Positions 52,859 to 63,930 of a DNA stretch of 64,000 nucleotides are shown here, one piece after another. A program made the translations under genes and the position numbers. The number at the start of each line of letters is the position of its first letter. Position 1 is the stretch's first letter. The stretch covers positions 1 through 64,000 of the forward strand of contig NW_017386131.1 in the NCBI RefSeq assembly GCF_000237925.1. Direction: 5' to 3'. The DNA is from Schistosoma mansoni. Taxonomy: Eukaryota > Platyhelminthes > Trematoda > Strigeidida > Schistosomatidae. The notes below the pieces were generated by a model that was given only the letters and a program-made list of their open reading frames with translations, did no database searches and had not been told where the DNA came from.

Positions 52859-54200
52859 CATCAAGATACCAAACAAAGGAGATCTGAGCAAATGTGAAAA
52901 TTACAGAGGCATCGTACTGTTGTCAGTATCAGGAAGTGTTTTCAACAGAGTGTTTCTGAACCGGATGAAAGACGCAGTAGACGCCCAGCTTCGAGATCAA
53001 CAGGCTGGATTCCGTAAGGATCGATCGTGCACAGACCAAACTGCAACACTACGGATAATCGTGGAATAATCAATTAAATGAAACTCGACACTATACATCA
53101 ACTTCCTTGATTATGAGGCGTTTGACAGTGCGGAAAGGAGAACATTATGGAAACTACTTCGACAATATGGAGTTTCTGAGAAGATAGCCAACATTAGCCA
53201 AAACTCATACGACGGACTACAGTTCAGAGTCGTGCGTGGAGGACAGCTGACAGATGCATTTCCAGTAAGGACCGGAGTCAGACAAGGTTGTCTACTCTCC
53301 CTCTTCCTCTTTCTTATGGTGATTGACTGGATTATGAAGACTTCGACATCTGAAGGGAAGCACGGAATACAATGGACATCTCAGAACCAATTAGACGGTT
53401 TGGACTTCACAGACGACTCAGCCCTCTTATTTCATACACACGAACAAATACGGACGAAGACAACTATGTAGCAGTAGCCTCTGCATCAATAGGCCTCAAC
53501 ATACACAAAGGAAAAATAAAGATTCTCAAATACAACACGGAGAACTCCAAGCAACTCACACTTGATGGTGAAGCTCTGGAAGATGTGGAAAAATTCACGT
53601 ACCTGGGCAGAATCATTGATGAAAAAGGAGGATCTGATGCAGACATAAAGGCGAGGATCGACAAAGCAAGGGCAGTATTCCTACAATTGAAGAACATATA
53701 GAACTCAAAATAACCGTCAACCAATATCAAAGTGAGAATCTTCAACACGAACGTCAAGACAGTTCTACTGTCCGGAGCTAAAACATGGAGAACTATTACA
53801 ACCATCATCACCAAAAGTGTACAAGTATTTATAAATAGTTGTCTACTCAAGATACTGAATGTCCGTCGGTTGAATACCATCAGAAACAACCTTCTGTGGG
53901 AGAGGACAAACTAGCTTCCAGTTGAAGAGGAAATTAAGAAAAGACGTTGGAAGTGGATAGGACATACATTAAGGAAATCACCAATGTGCATCACGAGGCA
54001 AGCCCTAACTTAAAATCCTGAGGTGAAGCGGAGAAGAGGAAGGCCGAAGAACATATTACGCCGAGAAATACAAGCAGAAATAACAAGTTTGAATGTTAAC
54101 CGGAAAGAACTGGAAAGGATTGCCCAGGACAGAGTTGGATGGAGAATTCCGGTGTGCGGCCTATGCTCCTACACGAGGGGTAACAGGCGTAAGTAAATAG
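52859..54200 (+). mobile_element. L1a non-LTR retrotransposon, longest copy
   Basis: About 1.34 kb. In order: NYRGIVLLSVSGSVFNRVFL, GFRKDRSCTDQ, LDYEAFDSAERRTLW (motif A), TGVRQGCLLSLFLFLMVIDW (motif B), LDFTDDSALLFHTHEQ (motif C), [46 protein letters not shown], ending GGCGTAAGTAAATAG. Several stops and shifts; the endonuclease is missing. It lies antisense within RING-A intron 2. The clade (RTE-like) is inferred from memory of similar sequences. Confidence 0.85.
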
Positions 54201-54764
54201 TATTCCACCACACAAGTTTACCTCCACCAAATAATCGACCCTTATAATCTAATATTAGAAGTAGTATCTGAATATCCAGTTGATTCACCTAATAAATAAC
54301 TAAAAAGGAAATAACTTAGAACCTCAGGGACTAGATCTTCAAACCACAACTTCTACTTATCATACTGTATTCTCTACACAAATACATTCTTATGATGCAT
54401 CATAAAATCCAACTCTTGTTTCTTCTAATCTATCTTATAGTTATGAATTGATTAACAGTGAAAAGTGTCTTTATGTGTTTGTTTATGTGTGTGTGTAAAC
54501 CAGGCTCAATGTTCAATGATTGCCAACATTATCAATCAATGTTATGACAATGTCAATTCAATTGTTTTACCTTCTTTCATGATTACCTGTGTTTTTAGTT
54601 AACCAAAAAAAAGAAAATCTAGGGATACTATTTTACAGGTTTAAAACATTTAAAACTTCTTCTGGTTTCTATGGTGATAAAAAAAAGTTAAGTCTCTTCA
54701 TATGTTGACAGATTTATGCTTGTGATGGAAATATTTGATGATTAGTAATAAGAAAACTTGTGAA
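54201..54764. other. No feature recognised
   Basis: AT-rich intronic sequence with TG microsatellite near 54485. No supported gene. Confidence 0.35.
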
Positions 54765-55198
54765 GATTGAATGATTTTCATCTTTTAAATCACTATATGA
54801 TCTAAGCTAGACAACTAATGAATACCTGGAGGCACCAAACAGCCTTTTTTGTCCTAGTATATGACTCCTCATCGATGTTTTTCCATGACCCTTCAGTCAG
54901 AAACTGAACCCAACATCTTCAGTTTCATGAATGAACATTTAACCTCTAGAACACCAGGTAATTCATTGTAGTTGGATGTAAACACCATTAGATGCCCATA
55001 AAGTGACCTAGAAGTTAGACGTCCAAGTATGATGTTGAAGGTCTTAGGTTTGATACCTATTAGTGGAGTCGTGGATCCTAACTGTTGAAGAGTCCAATAC
55101 TAGAATGAAACAGTTATTTAATGGTCCCAGGTTTTGAATGATTGCACGGTTAAGATTATCTCGTGATTTAAACTATGAAAATATTTTATTACCAATCA
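54765..55198. repeat. Diverged family B-like element, inverted halves
   Basis: Left half (CTAGACAACTAATGAATACC, TTTTTTGTCCTAGTATATGAC) and right half (GTTGGATGTAAACACCATTAG, AATACTAGAATGAAACAG) mirror each other. Ribozyme lost. Confidence 0.45.
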
Positions 55199-55705
55199 TA
55201 TACCCCCAGATTTCCCGATATGGTCAAGGGCTGGGAAAGTCCTCTCTCTTTTTTAAAATGCTCTCATATGGCCGCACGTATATAGCCACTGTCAAGGAAG
55301 TCACACAGGGGTGTCGTTTACGAAACTGAAAAGACAAAAAGCGAATGTCTGGCGCTTTAACCCAGTTGATGGACACGGAGGGTTCATCTAGAGGTGTTGG
55401 AAAACCCCCATTCCAAACCAATGGTGAACATGAGCTCCACTATCTTGAGGGAACATATGGCGTATACATTCATTGTTAGTCACGGGCTATCATGGGACAA
55501 CATCTCCTTACGTTACTCCACTGCTTTTTGGATTCGACCTTTAGGTCAAAAGCTCGAGGAGTGGCCCCCCCCCTAAGAAAACCACCTGCTTCGGTATGGG
55601 CGTTCGGACAGTATGCCAGCCCTCACATAAATCAACTCACTAGTGTGGCGCATATATATTTGGTGCCTCCTTCTACCAATGTTTATGTGCTGAAATAAAT
55701 ATGAA
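55199..55705 (+). mobile_element. Repeat D, diverged copy
   Basis: CCCCCAGATTTCCCGATATG to TTTATGTGCTGAAATAAATATGAATAAAT. Nearly full length, with the A-rich end present. Confidence 0.6.
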
Positions 55706-55969
55706 TAAATACAATTTTGACCAACGACATTCTAACTAATATTGATCAATTGTGTAAGTTATTATTAACGATTTAATCAAACTTTCATTCAGATCCCTTT
55801 TCAAAGATTGATATATTTCACCTTTATCTATTCTTTGGAGAAACAAAAGATGATTTTAGTGGAAGGTATTATGAGATGTTGAAAAGATGTTATGGATCTG
55901 AAACTAGTCGACAAGTTTTAAGGATAACAATTCATTGAAGTTAATCAATTCTGAAAAAAAAACTGTCAG

Positions 55970-56140
55970 GACTGAGTAGCTGAGTGGATAACGTGATGAC
56001 GTTTGAAGCGAAAGGTATTGGGTTCGAGTCCCAACTCTGAGATGTGGCAGGTACATTCGGCTGATGAGTCCAAAATAGGACGAAACGCGCGTCAAACTGG
56101 ATTCCACTGCTAACCATCATCCATCTTTGCTTACAATGTC
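55970..56140 (+). mobile_element. Family A subfamily with AAA after the cleavage site
   Basis: A-box GAGTAGCTGAGTGGATAACG, B-box GGTTCGAGTCC, ribozyme with CTGATGA core, GAAA, ACGCGCGT and GTC, then AAACTGGAT. The extra AAA would shift stem I. Confidence 0.7.
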
Positions 56141-56529
56141 TTTGTGAATGTTTTTTGTTGTTGATAACAGTGCCAAGTTGCTTCAATGTACAAAATATTA
56201 TTCGTTGAGAATTCTTTCCAGTAATCGAATATATATATGGTACTGAATAGATTGATTATTATTAAACCAATCAATCTATCAATTTACAATAGTTGTCTTA
56301 TATATGATAGGATTATGCTAAATTAGGATGCTGACCACTAGGTAAATATAAGAAATCTATTGATAAGATTATGAATATTTAGTACCAGGGGTGGTTAAGA
56401 AATGTATTATTGATGGTAAACCATCATTGACCTCGGTAACCAATATTGGCTGGCGTACAAGTAGGTTACAAGGAAACTAACGGTAATCAAACTAAGAAAT
56501 GGTATCAGTCTATAAAATTATTGACTGTT

Positions 56530-56830
56530 AGAATAAGCCAAACCACTGGGTTGGAGTCCATTTGACTATCGTAAATATTTATGTGAAATAGCTGGACATT
56601 GTTCAAAATAACACAGGCTCATTCACTCTTTGTCTTCTCTGAAATTTTAGGTTTATAAGGTTCACAAATTCATCCTTATCGAATCATATTCTGTAACCAC
56701 ATGTGTTCTTCTTTGATACTACTAAAACGGTTTTGTTATTAATCTTGTTAATTTTATCGTACTAGGCTGATGTATTGTGATAACGTGACTCGATGGGCTT
56801 ATATAGGTTTCTTATGTTACCTTTAACTGA
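56530..56830 (+). mobile_element. L1b 3' end, old copy
   Basis: GGGTTGGAGTCCATTTGAC, CAGGCTCATTCACTCTTTGTC, then the diverged 3' UTR. Confidence 0.5.
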
Positions 56831-56929
56831 CTGAATAGGCCTGTACAAATTGGCAACACTCATCGGAACTTCAAATGCCAGGTAAATACTGTATTTATTT
56901 GATTAACTTCAAGAGGTAATTCACAAAGT

Positions 56930-57275
56930 TCTAATAAGAAGCCGTGACCAGTCAAGATAATCTGTGTCGGGTGTGAGGCAGTTACCTACCGAAGACAATG
57001 GAAGATGGTCGTGCAATGTTGTTGATTGGTTGGAGTTAGAAATTAACACCGTTGGATCCCGGCCGGCTCAGTGGTCTAGAGGTTGAGTGTTCGCGCGCGA
57101 GTCTGACAGGTCCTGGGTTCGAAACTCGCGTGGCGGGATCGTAGATGTGCATTTATGAGGAGTCCCACAATAGGACGAAACGGTCGTCCGATGCTTCCAG
57201 GTTCCCAATGGTGTTCCAATACTGACCGATTCATGATCTCAAAAGAAACTTCATAACCTCCACAACCCTATGGTG
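56930..57275 (+). mobile_element. Family B / older B hybrid
   Basis: Head of the older subfamily (GTGTGAGGCAGTTACCTACCG), A-box, GGTTCGAAACTC B-box, ribozyme remnant (TATGAGGA, GGACGAAACGG), tail ending CTCCACAACCC. Confidence 0.6.
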
Positions 57276-57461
57276 ATAAATCCTTAATGATGGATGAAGT
57301 GGTTAACAGTTATATTTTCTTACTATGAAGCTATAAGTCAATCACTAGAGATGATAATTATTGCGAATTGATTTAGTGTTAAAGAAAAACTAGTTTATCT
57401 TTACCAATTCAGTACCAACTGAATGATCAATGAGCTCTTAAATCAACTGGGAAAGATTCTT

Positions 57462-57822
57462 ACTAAACAAAGATGGATAGTAGATAGCAGTGGAATCCAG
57501 GACGCGCGTTTCGTCCCATTTTGGATTCGTCAGCTGGATGTACCTGCATCTCAGATTTGATTTTCACACTGGGACTCGAACCTAGTACCTTTCGCTTCAA
57601 ATGTCATCGCGTTATCCACTCGGCAACTGAGTCCTCATAGCCACTTGCTGGATTCCACTGCTAGCCACTATCCATCTTTGTTTATAATGCTTGTGAATTA
57701 AGGCTATATCGAGGCAATACTTATAGTATGCACATATGCCAATTAGAGACTGGCCAGTTGCAGTCCTAACACATCAATGGGAAGATTCAAACAAACAATA
57801 CTAAATGAATTTAAGATTCTTA
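57462..57822. mobile_element. Family A, minus body joined to plus tail
   Basis: Minus body with ribozyme and tRNA-like part to GCCACTTGCT. It then joins abruptly to GGATTCCACTGCTAGCCACT and the plus tail (AACAAACAATACTAAATGAA). Confidence 0.75.
57495..57539 (-). ncRNA. Hammerhead ribozyme, family A, nearly complete, in RING-A intron sense
   Basis: Minus strand: ATCCAG, CTGACGA, ATCCAAAATGGGAC (one outer mismatch in stem II), GAAA, ACGCGCGT, GTC, CTGGAT. It lies in intron 2 of RING-A in transcript orientation. Confidence 0.75.
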
Positions 57823-57914
57823 TTATTTGATTTAAAATGGTGATAAATATGTAACCTAATGATGAATTATACTTTTTCAGTCAAGTCAGTTAAGTAAATT
57901 AACTCCCGACTGAA

Positions 57915-58110
57915 CTCATTGTTTGAACCTTCGCATTGCTGTTTAGGACTGTAATTGATCAGTCTCTTATTGGCATATATGTATCCTGTGCGGATTGCCT
58001 CGATATTGCCTTAAGTAACAAGCTTTGTAATCAAAGATGGATGGTGCCTATCAGTGGATTCCAGTATGCGCGTTTCGTCCTAGTCATGACTCATCAACCG
58101 GATGTTATTC
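57915..58110 (-). mobile_element. Family A, antisense, worn
   Basis: Tail (CATTGCTGTTTAGGACTG), CTTATTGGCATATATGTATCC, and a damaged antisense ribozyme (GCGCGTTTCGTCCTAGTCATGAC). Confidence 0.6.
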
Positions 58111-58619
58111 ATAATAAAAACATTATTATTATCAGTATTAAGGTGGATGTCATTTATTTAGTAGTCGGTGCATGGATTATTCTTCTTATATAGTCTTGCT
58201 TTTTTTCCCCTGTATTGATATAGATGTCCTCATTTCATTGTAATAAGTATGAAGTAACAGTCTATTAAACAATCATATCAATAGAAGACGATAGCTCTTA
58301 GTTCGAGTCCTAACATTGAGAGATCAATCTTGTTTCAAGTTATTAAACTTGACAGGTTAACTTTTAAATTAAGATAATTAGAAATGAGGATAACTATAAA
58401 ATTCATCACATTATAACAATGTTACCATGGTAACAAACAATCAAAGTAGAAAATATTCAATATTGTTAGAGTTTACTTCCATTTAACTTGGGGAATATTT
58501 AACTAAATATGTATGGAAACAGTGATTAACTGAAATTCATCTTTATTCATAGAAATTTTCTTTTATAAGATGATATGTTTTATATATGAATTCTATCATA
58601 ATCGGCTATTATTTATCTA
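58111..58619. other. No feature recognised
   Basis: AT-rich intronic sequence. No supported frame. Confidence 0.35.
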
Positions 58620-58905
58620 TTATACTGTGGTATCTACTACTGATGTCGACACATATAAGTAGTATGTGATGCCAATCGAATGTGGAATGCCTAGTGGCAG
58701 AAGATTAGGAAGATCGAAGAAAAGAGAACGAGAACAGAGAATGATTAGTGTGGAAACGAAGGGACAATCCAGTTTTAGACAGTTGATTGACATTTTACAA
58801 ATGAAGCAGTTACTGTATGAATCTCAGATTTTACTAAGGGACTCTGTAATTTTGTATTCAAACACATTCGATTGTCCCCACTTGTGTTCTTGTTTACTAT
58901 AATAC
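58620..58905 (+). repeat. Repeat F
   Basis: ACTGTGGTATCTACTACTGA start and TGTCCCCACTTGTGTTCTTG end. A 78-codon frame (MPIECGMPSGRRLGRSKKRE) is open here; the equivalent region is not conserved as a frame in the other copies. Confidence 0.6.
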
Positions 58906-59110
58906 AACTTTAAAATTTTACAAGGCGAACGATATAACTTATCTACCTTCAATATTTTATGAGCTAGAGTAGGGATAACATCTAAACTAATATTCAGTCA
59001 TTTGTTGGATTCAACCCCAATTCCAATTCCTATGAAACCATTACAATCAATGACATTTCTTTGATAAATCATGATTAAAAGCTGTATGTGAATATATAAA
59101 AATACATTTT

Positions 59111-59615
59111 ATAGTTGGGATCATGAGTCAATTGAAGCCAGATCGCCATGAAAAACCTGCAAGCACTGGATGGCCGTTTCGTCCTATTGTAAGACTCCTT
59201 ATAAGTGCATATCCACGATCTCGCCCCCCACAAGATTCGAACCCAGGATCTATCGGTCTCGATAACGAGCGCCTAACCTCTAGACCACTGAGTTGACATC
59301 CAACGGTGTTAATGTCTAAATTCAACCAATCCACCAAATTGAGCAACTGTCCACCAATGTGCTCAGTGAGTTGATATCTCTCAACATACTCGGCTGAACT
59401 CCACTGGTCACTACTTCTCACTAGAACTCTAAGAAATACCTCTAGAAGCCAGTCACTAATAGGCATATGATTATTATCAGAAGGGGGAGGTTTGTGTAGA
59501 TTTTAGTAATTTTATAGTTAAAATCATGAGGGATCATGGGTGCTCACTACTGAGGTGTCCGACACTGGGACGAAACGGCCCTTCCAGTGCTTCCAGATCT
59601 CCACAAAACCCCCTT
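59111..59615 (-). mobile_element. Family B tandem (full unit plus mini-unit)
   Basis: Minus unit 59111-59480 (ribozyme worn; head GGCATATGATTATTATC). It passes head-to-tail into 59481-59615, a 135-bp mini-element with inverted ends around a worn ribozyme (CTGAGGTG, GGACGAAACGG). Confidence 0.7.
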
Positions 59616-59664
59616 CATATATATATATATAAATTTCAAATATTAGTTTCAGTTTTTTACTTAC

Positions 59665-59787
59665 CGTTGATTGTGTAATCATTGAAGGAATAATAATTGA
59701 TCTAGTTGAATGTGAACTATTATCAATTTGTATTGGTAAATTATAAACTGCTGGATAATTTTGTGAAAATTCAGTATAAAGTTTAAT
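59665..59787 (-). CDS. RING-A gene, exon 2
   Basis: This exon is 123 nt (41 codons), phase 0 at both ends. The acceptor is TTGTTGCATAG and the donor is GTAAGT, both seen on the minus strand. The peptide begins IKLYTEFSQNYPAVYNLPIQ and continues with Ser/Ile-rich residues to the end. It shows no recognisable domain and probably belongs to the low-complexity N-terminal part. The intron to exon 1 (59788-60224) holds a family B element with a nearly complete ribozyme in transcript sense. Confidence 0.65.
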
Positions 59788-59874
59788 CTATGCAACAACA
59801 AAAAAAGAAGTGAGAAAAAATGTGTAAAACATGAAATTCGTGAAGAAAAAAGAGGGAAAAGGAAAAGAAGAAAA

Positions 59875-60192
59875 AAACCTGGAAGCACTGGATGGCCGTT
59901 TCGTCCTATTGTGGGACTCCTCAGCGGTGTGCATCTACGATCACGCCTCACAAGATTCAAAGTTAGACATTAACATCATCGGATGCCGGTTCAGTTGTCT
60001 ATCGGTTAAGTGCTCTGGCGTGAGATTGGTAGGACCTGGGTTCGAATCTCGTGAGCCGAGGTCGTGGATGTGCACTGCCACTGATGAGTCCCACAATAGA
60101 ACGAGACGGCCGTCCAGTGCTTCTAGGTTTTCGATGTTGGTCTAGCTTCAATTAACTCATGATTTCAACTATGAAAATACTGAAATCTCCAT
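59875..60192. mobile_element. Family B inverted pair in RING-A intron 1
   Basis: Minus ribozyme half (59875-59960), then plus head (AAGTTAGACATTAACATCAT), A-box, GGTTCGAATC B-box, a ribozyme with CTGATGA core but GAGA, and tail to TGAAATCTCCA. Confidence 0.7.
59885..59930 (-). ncRNA. Hammerhead ribozyme, family B, nearly complete, in RING-A intron sense
   Basis: Minus strand: ACACCG, CTGAGGA, GTCCCACAATAGGAC, GAAA, ACGGCCAT, ATC, CAGTGC. Stem I has one mismatch. It lies in intron 1 of RING-A in transcript orientation. Confidence 0.65.
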
Positions 60193-60224
60193 ACACAAAA
60201 AAAGTCAATCATTCCAAAACTTAC

Positions 60225-60266
60225 CGATGATCTGCGTTGTTGCATCATTGAACTATTATTATCCAT
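60225..60266 (-). CDS. RING-A gene, exon 1 (start exon)
   Basis: First coding exon of a small RING-H2 protein on the minus strand. The ATG is at 60266-60264 and is followed by 14 codons rich in Asn, Ser, Met and Gln (MDNNSSMMQQRRSS). It ends in phase 0 at a GTAAGT donor just below 60225. It joins in frame to the exon at 59665-59787. I chose this start because it is the ATG nearest the first good donor. No cDNA is available, so a further upstream coding exon cannot be excluded. The 650 bases upstream (to about 60950) are AT-rich, with poly-T and CA runs and no SINE, as might be expected of a promoter region. Confidence 0.6.
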
Positions 60267-60955
60267 TGGATTGATTGAATAATATATGAATGAATTATTA
60301 AAACAAATAAACAAACAAACAAGTGACTGTTCAAATCTTAATCTCTAATGAAGTAGTTGCTAAGCAAATTTAAGTGATCTATAAAAATTAACAATGAAAT
60401 AATAACAGGAAATAAAAAAGATAAGAATCAATTAGATCGTGTTATTAGTCTTTTACATTCCATTTATAATAGTAAATACATGAATGCACACACACACACA
60501 CTTACACACATATGCATTCACAAACATGCACAATTATTGATTTTTTTATGGCACACAATTACATTCATTTAATTCGTATATATACACCATAGTAATATGA
60601 CATAAATTGAGTATTGAATAATTTTTTTTTCTTTTTTTTTTAAAAATAAAATTAAAAAAATCTCTACAATCTGATTGGTTGATTCGTCATTAATTTGATT
60701 TTTGTTTTTTTTTATTTAAAAAAACAAAAAAAAATTTCATGATTATGTCATCATTTACATTTTTTTCTTTTCTAGAATAAAATATGTTAGTAGTATAGAT
60801 TATAATATAAGTAATATAAATAGTACAAGTGGAATATATTATATGAGAGATATAGTGAAGGTATAATTAATCAATAAATGTGTCAATTAAAGTATACTGT
60901 ATTGATTGTAATGATGATGTATTGTTTTGTGAATGAGGTAATTTAAGGTAAACAA
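60267..60955 (-). promoter_or_regulatory. Putative upstream region of RING-A
   Basis: Repeat-poor, very AT-rich, with A/T homopolymers and a CA microsatellite near 60490. No specific promoter motif can be claimed; the call rests only on position upstream of the start exon. Confidence 0.25.
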
Positions 60956-60959
60956 TCAT

Positions 60960-61365
60960 TTAAAGACCTGGAAGTATTGGATAAGTGTTTCATTCTAGTA
61001 TGCAATTCTTTAGTAGTGAGTGTCCGTGATCTTGGAAGGAGGATTCGAACCTAGGTCCTTTGGTCTTGCGTTCGAACGCTTAAAATCTAGATGAATGGTT
61101 GGGTAGATATTCATTTACCCATGGAAGTTAGATATCAACATCTTTAGATGTCAGTTCAGCAGTCTGGAAGTTAGGGGATCGCACACGAGACTGAAGGTCT
61201 TGAGTCTGAATCCCGTGTGAAGGATCGTTGGTGTGCACTGTTGAGGAGTTTCATACTGGGACGAAATGGCCATCTAGGGCTTCTAGGTTTTCCACGGTGG
61301 TCTAGCTTCAATTGACTCATGAATTCGACTATTATATTTATTACAATTTTCACAAATCCCATTCT
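60960..61365. repeat. Diverged family B-like element, inverted halves
   Basis: Left: AAGACCTGGAAGTATTGG, antisense B-box GGATTCGAACC. Right: head, GAGTCTGAATCCC, ribozyme remnant GTTGAGGAGTTTCATACTGGG, tail CAATTGACTCATGAATTCG. Confidence 0.5.
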
Positions 61366-61404
61366 GATAATATTATAATTCAATTTATTCATTCTTTAAG
61401 TACG

Positions 61405-62030
61405 GTTGTTATATATGCTACTTATATCGACAGACTTAAATAGTATATAACACCAATTAAACGTAGAATAACTGATAGTAGAAGGTTGAGTAGATCGAAT
61501 TAAAGAGAACAGGAATGTAAACACAAAGTAATTGTAACAGTAATAGGAATGAAGAACATTCAAACAAGGTACACCCGGTCCCGAGTAGCTTAGACTAATA
61601 GTTGGACACTGAAACTTAATCCTAAGGATTCTATCACCATTAACGACTAGATAAATATTATATTGATTAGAGCACAATGATTAATTTGTGAATTAGCATA
61701 TCATTGATTAGTTACTAATTCACCCAAAGTGTGGTGTATGCTACTTATGTCTACTGACCTAAGTAGTATGTAACACCAATTAGAAGCGGAATGCCTGACA
61801 GTAGAAGATTGAGTAGATTGAATTGACGCAACATTTTGGCAAAACTTCTAAACTGATGCAGTACTACAAGTTTTCATAATTAGGTTCGTAAGAGACAATT
61901 GATGGAAGATGTGCATATGAAGTATTGAGTGTTTGGTTTTCGTATTTTACGAAGTCATTTTGTAAGTTCGTATTCACCAATCAATAAATTGGTTATCCTC
62001 ACCTGAGTTCTCATTCACTTTAGTAGTACA
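61405..62030 (+). repeat. Repeat F, two copies in tandem
   Basis: Starts at 61405 (GGTTGTTATATATGCTACTT) and 61725 (AAGTGTGGTGTATGCTACTT). Both show the ACTTA...TAAGTAGTAT-type palindrome. A family C head scrap lies between (GTCCCGAGTAGCTTAGACTA). Confidence 0.5.
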
Positions 62031-62175
62031 TTAATACGTAGGCAATTGTAGGTAAACACTATTGAGGACTATCAAAACTAGAACTTAACAACAGTCTACT
62101 GTTGCTCGATTCTAAAAGATCAAATTTTTAAAAATAATACACAAGCACTAAATTAATCTACCCTGATAATTTAAA

Positions 62176-62690
62176 TTATTAGAAGGGGGATTTGTGGAGA
62201 TTTTTAAGTAGTTTTATACGGTTGAAATCATGATTCAATTGAAGCTAGACTAACATGGAAAACCTGGAAGCACCGAGTGGCCGTTTCGTCCTACTGTGGG
62301 GCTCCTCAGCAGTGCTCATCCACGATTCCGCTTCGTGAGATTTGAAATCAGGACCTATCAGTCTCGCGCTTGCGCGAGCATTGACCAGTGGAGTTCAATC
62401 AGGTCTGTTGTGAGAAATCAATTCACTGAAGATAATGGTGAATGGTCGCTCAATTTTGTGGATTGGTTGAAGTTAGACATTGACATAGTTGGATACCGAC
62501 TCAGTGGTCTAGAGGTTGAGCGCTCGCACGCATCACTGATAGGTCCTGGATTCGAATCTCGTGAGGCGGGATAATGGACGAGCACTGATGAGAAATCTCA
62601 CAATGGGACGAAACGGCCATCCGATGAATGCAGGTTTTCCATGGTGGTGGTCTAGCTTCAATTGACTCATGATTTCAAGTATATAAAATC
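62176..62690. mobile_element. Family B head-to-head palindromic dimer
   Basis: TTAGAAGGGGGATTTGTGGAG, minus tail, ribozyme (about 62268-62315, cleavage site lost), antisense tRNA-like part. It then switches to a plus head (TTGACCAGTGGAGTTCAATC), A-box, GGATTCGAATC B-box, worn ribozyme and tail. Confidence 0.75.
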
Positions 62691-63071
62691 TAAATTATGT
62701 TTGATTATCTTCTTCAATGGTATTATTTTTTCAGATCTCTTTACATTCCTTGTTGACTATTCTATTTAGGTATCTTCTAATCATATGATTCAATGATCTT
62801 ATCTATTTTGATATGATAAATTATATCTCAATATTGATAGGTCTAACAGTATCAAGATGACTTGAATATGATCTTTCTAAAAACCAAATTCTTTGATGCT
62901 TTTAAGATTTCTTTTAATGATGAATTCTAATGTTTACTTAGTCAATATCATATCCATATGTTTTTGTATATTATGATATTACTGATAAGATTTGATTTGG
63001 TCTTATTACAACTTCATCTCTTTGAACATATATTGTAAACAAATGGGGTATTCAGTTCGCTTAGTATAGTA
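62691..63071. other. No feature recognised
   Basis: AT-rich sequence without a supported frame or repeat. Confidence 0.35.
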
Positions 63072-63076
63072 CTATT

Positions 63077-63430
63077 TGTTATATCTAGAGCTTTGGTTCT
63101 TACTATGCCGCGTACTACTAGACTACTAGGACGATTGAACCCGCAACGTCCCAAGAGAGAAGACAGAAGACTAGTAAATAGGAAGTTTATTCCCCAAAAC
63201 AGTGTCAAAATATAGTACAAAAATCTCATGTATTTATAGTTTTTGACTGAGAGTAAATCGTCATTTCGGACAACCAATAGGCATATAGGGGGTCATTCTT
63301 ATCCATCCAATGGGGAAGCTACACGTCGACATTCTAGAATATTCCCCTTAGCAGTGATTGGATGGAATGTCTTTGGCTCTTTCTGGGCTTCTTGAGGCTT
63401 CCTAGAGTTTACCAGCGAGCCATCCTTACA
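63077..63430 (-). mobile_element. Solo LTR, second family
   Basis: It is 354 bp. On the minus strand it begins TGTAAGG and ends ATATAACA, with TATA box CTATAAATACATGAG and a polyA signal GGAATAAAC. A perfect 5-bp duplication CTATT flanks it (63072-63076 and 63431-63435). Unrelated to the LTR at 21343. Fossil with no internal region. Confidence 0.75.
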
Positions 63431-63564
63431 CTATTCAATGTTTTAGATAATGTTGAATTCATCATTATTCACTGATATAAATTATAGACTGAATAAAATA
63501 TAATGAAGCGGTCATGTTTGTATGTATGTCAATCTAATTTTGCTTGTTGGCCTAAATAACAATA

Positions 63565-63930
63565 GGAAGACACATGTAAACAACACCAAGTGAATATAAC
63601 CTCACCCCATTTCACAAGCAGGTGGCTATCAGGACTTAGTATCTAAGTCGATAACACAATGACGTTTGAAGCGAAAGGTACTGGGTTTGAGTCCCAGAGT
63701 AGGCATCAACTCTGAGATGCGGGTACATCCATCTGACCAGTCCCAAATAGGATGAAGCGCTCGTTCTGGATTCCACTACTAACCACTATCCATCTTTGCT
63801 TATAAAGCTTGTGACTTCAGACAATATTGAGACAGTCCGCACAGGATGCACATATGCCAATAAGAGACTGATCAATTGCAATCCTAAATGACAGTGGGAA
63901 GATACAAGTAAACAACAACAAAAGAATACT
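63565..63930 (+). mobile_element. Family A, nearly full unit preceded by a tail
   Basis: Previous unit's tail (GTAAACAACACCAAGTGAAT), head CCTCACCCCATTTCACAAG, A-box, B-box GGTTTGAGTCC, damaged ribozyme (CTGACCA, GAAG), 3' region to AAACAACAACAAAAG. Confidence 0.75.

Noticed and set aside
63014-63277. 87-codon minus-strand frame
   Set aside because: It lies almost wholly inside the solo LTR at 63077-63430 and spans its TATA and polyA signals.
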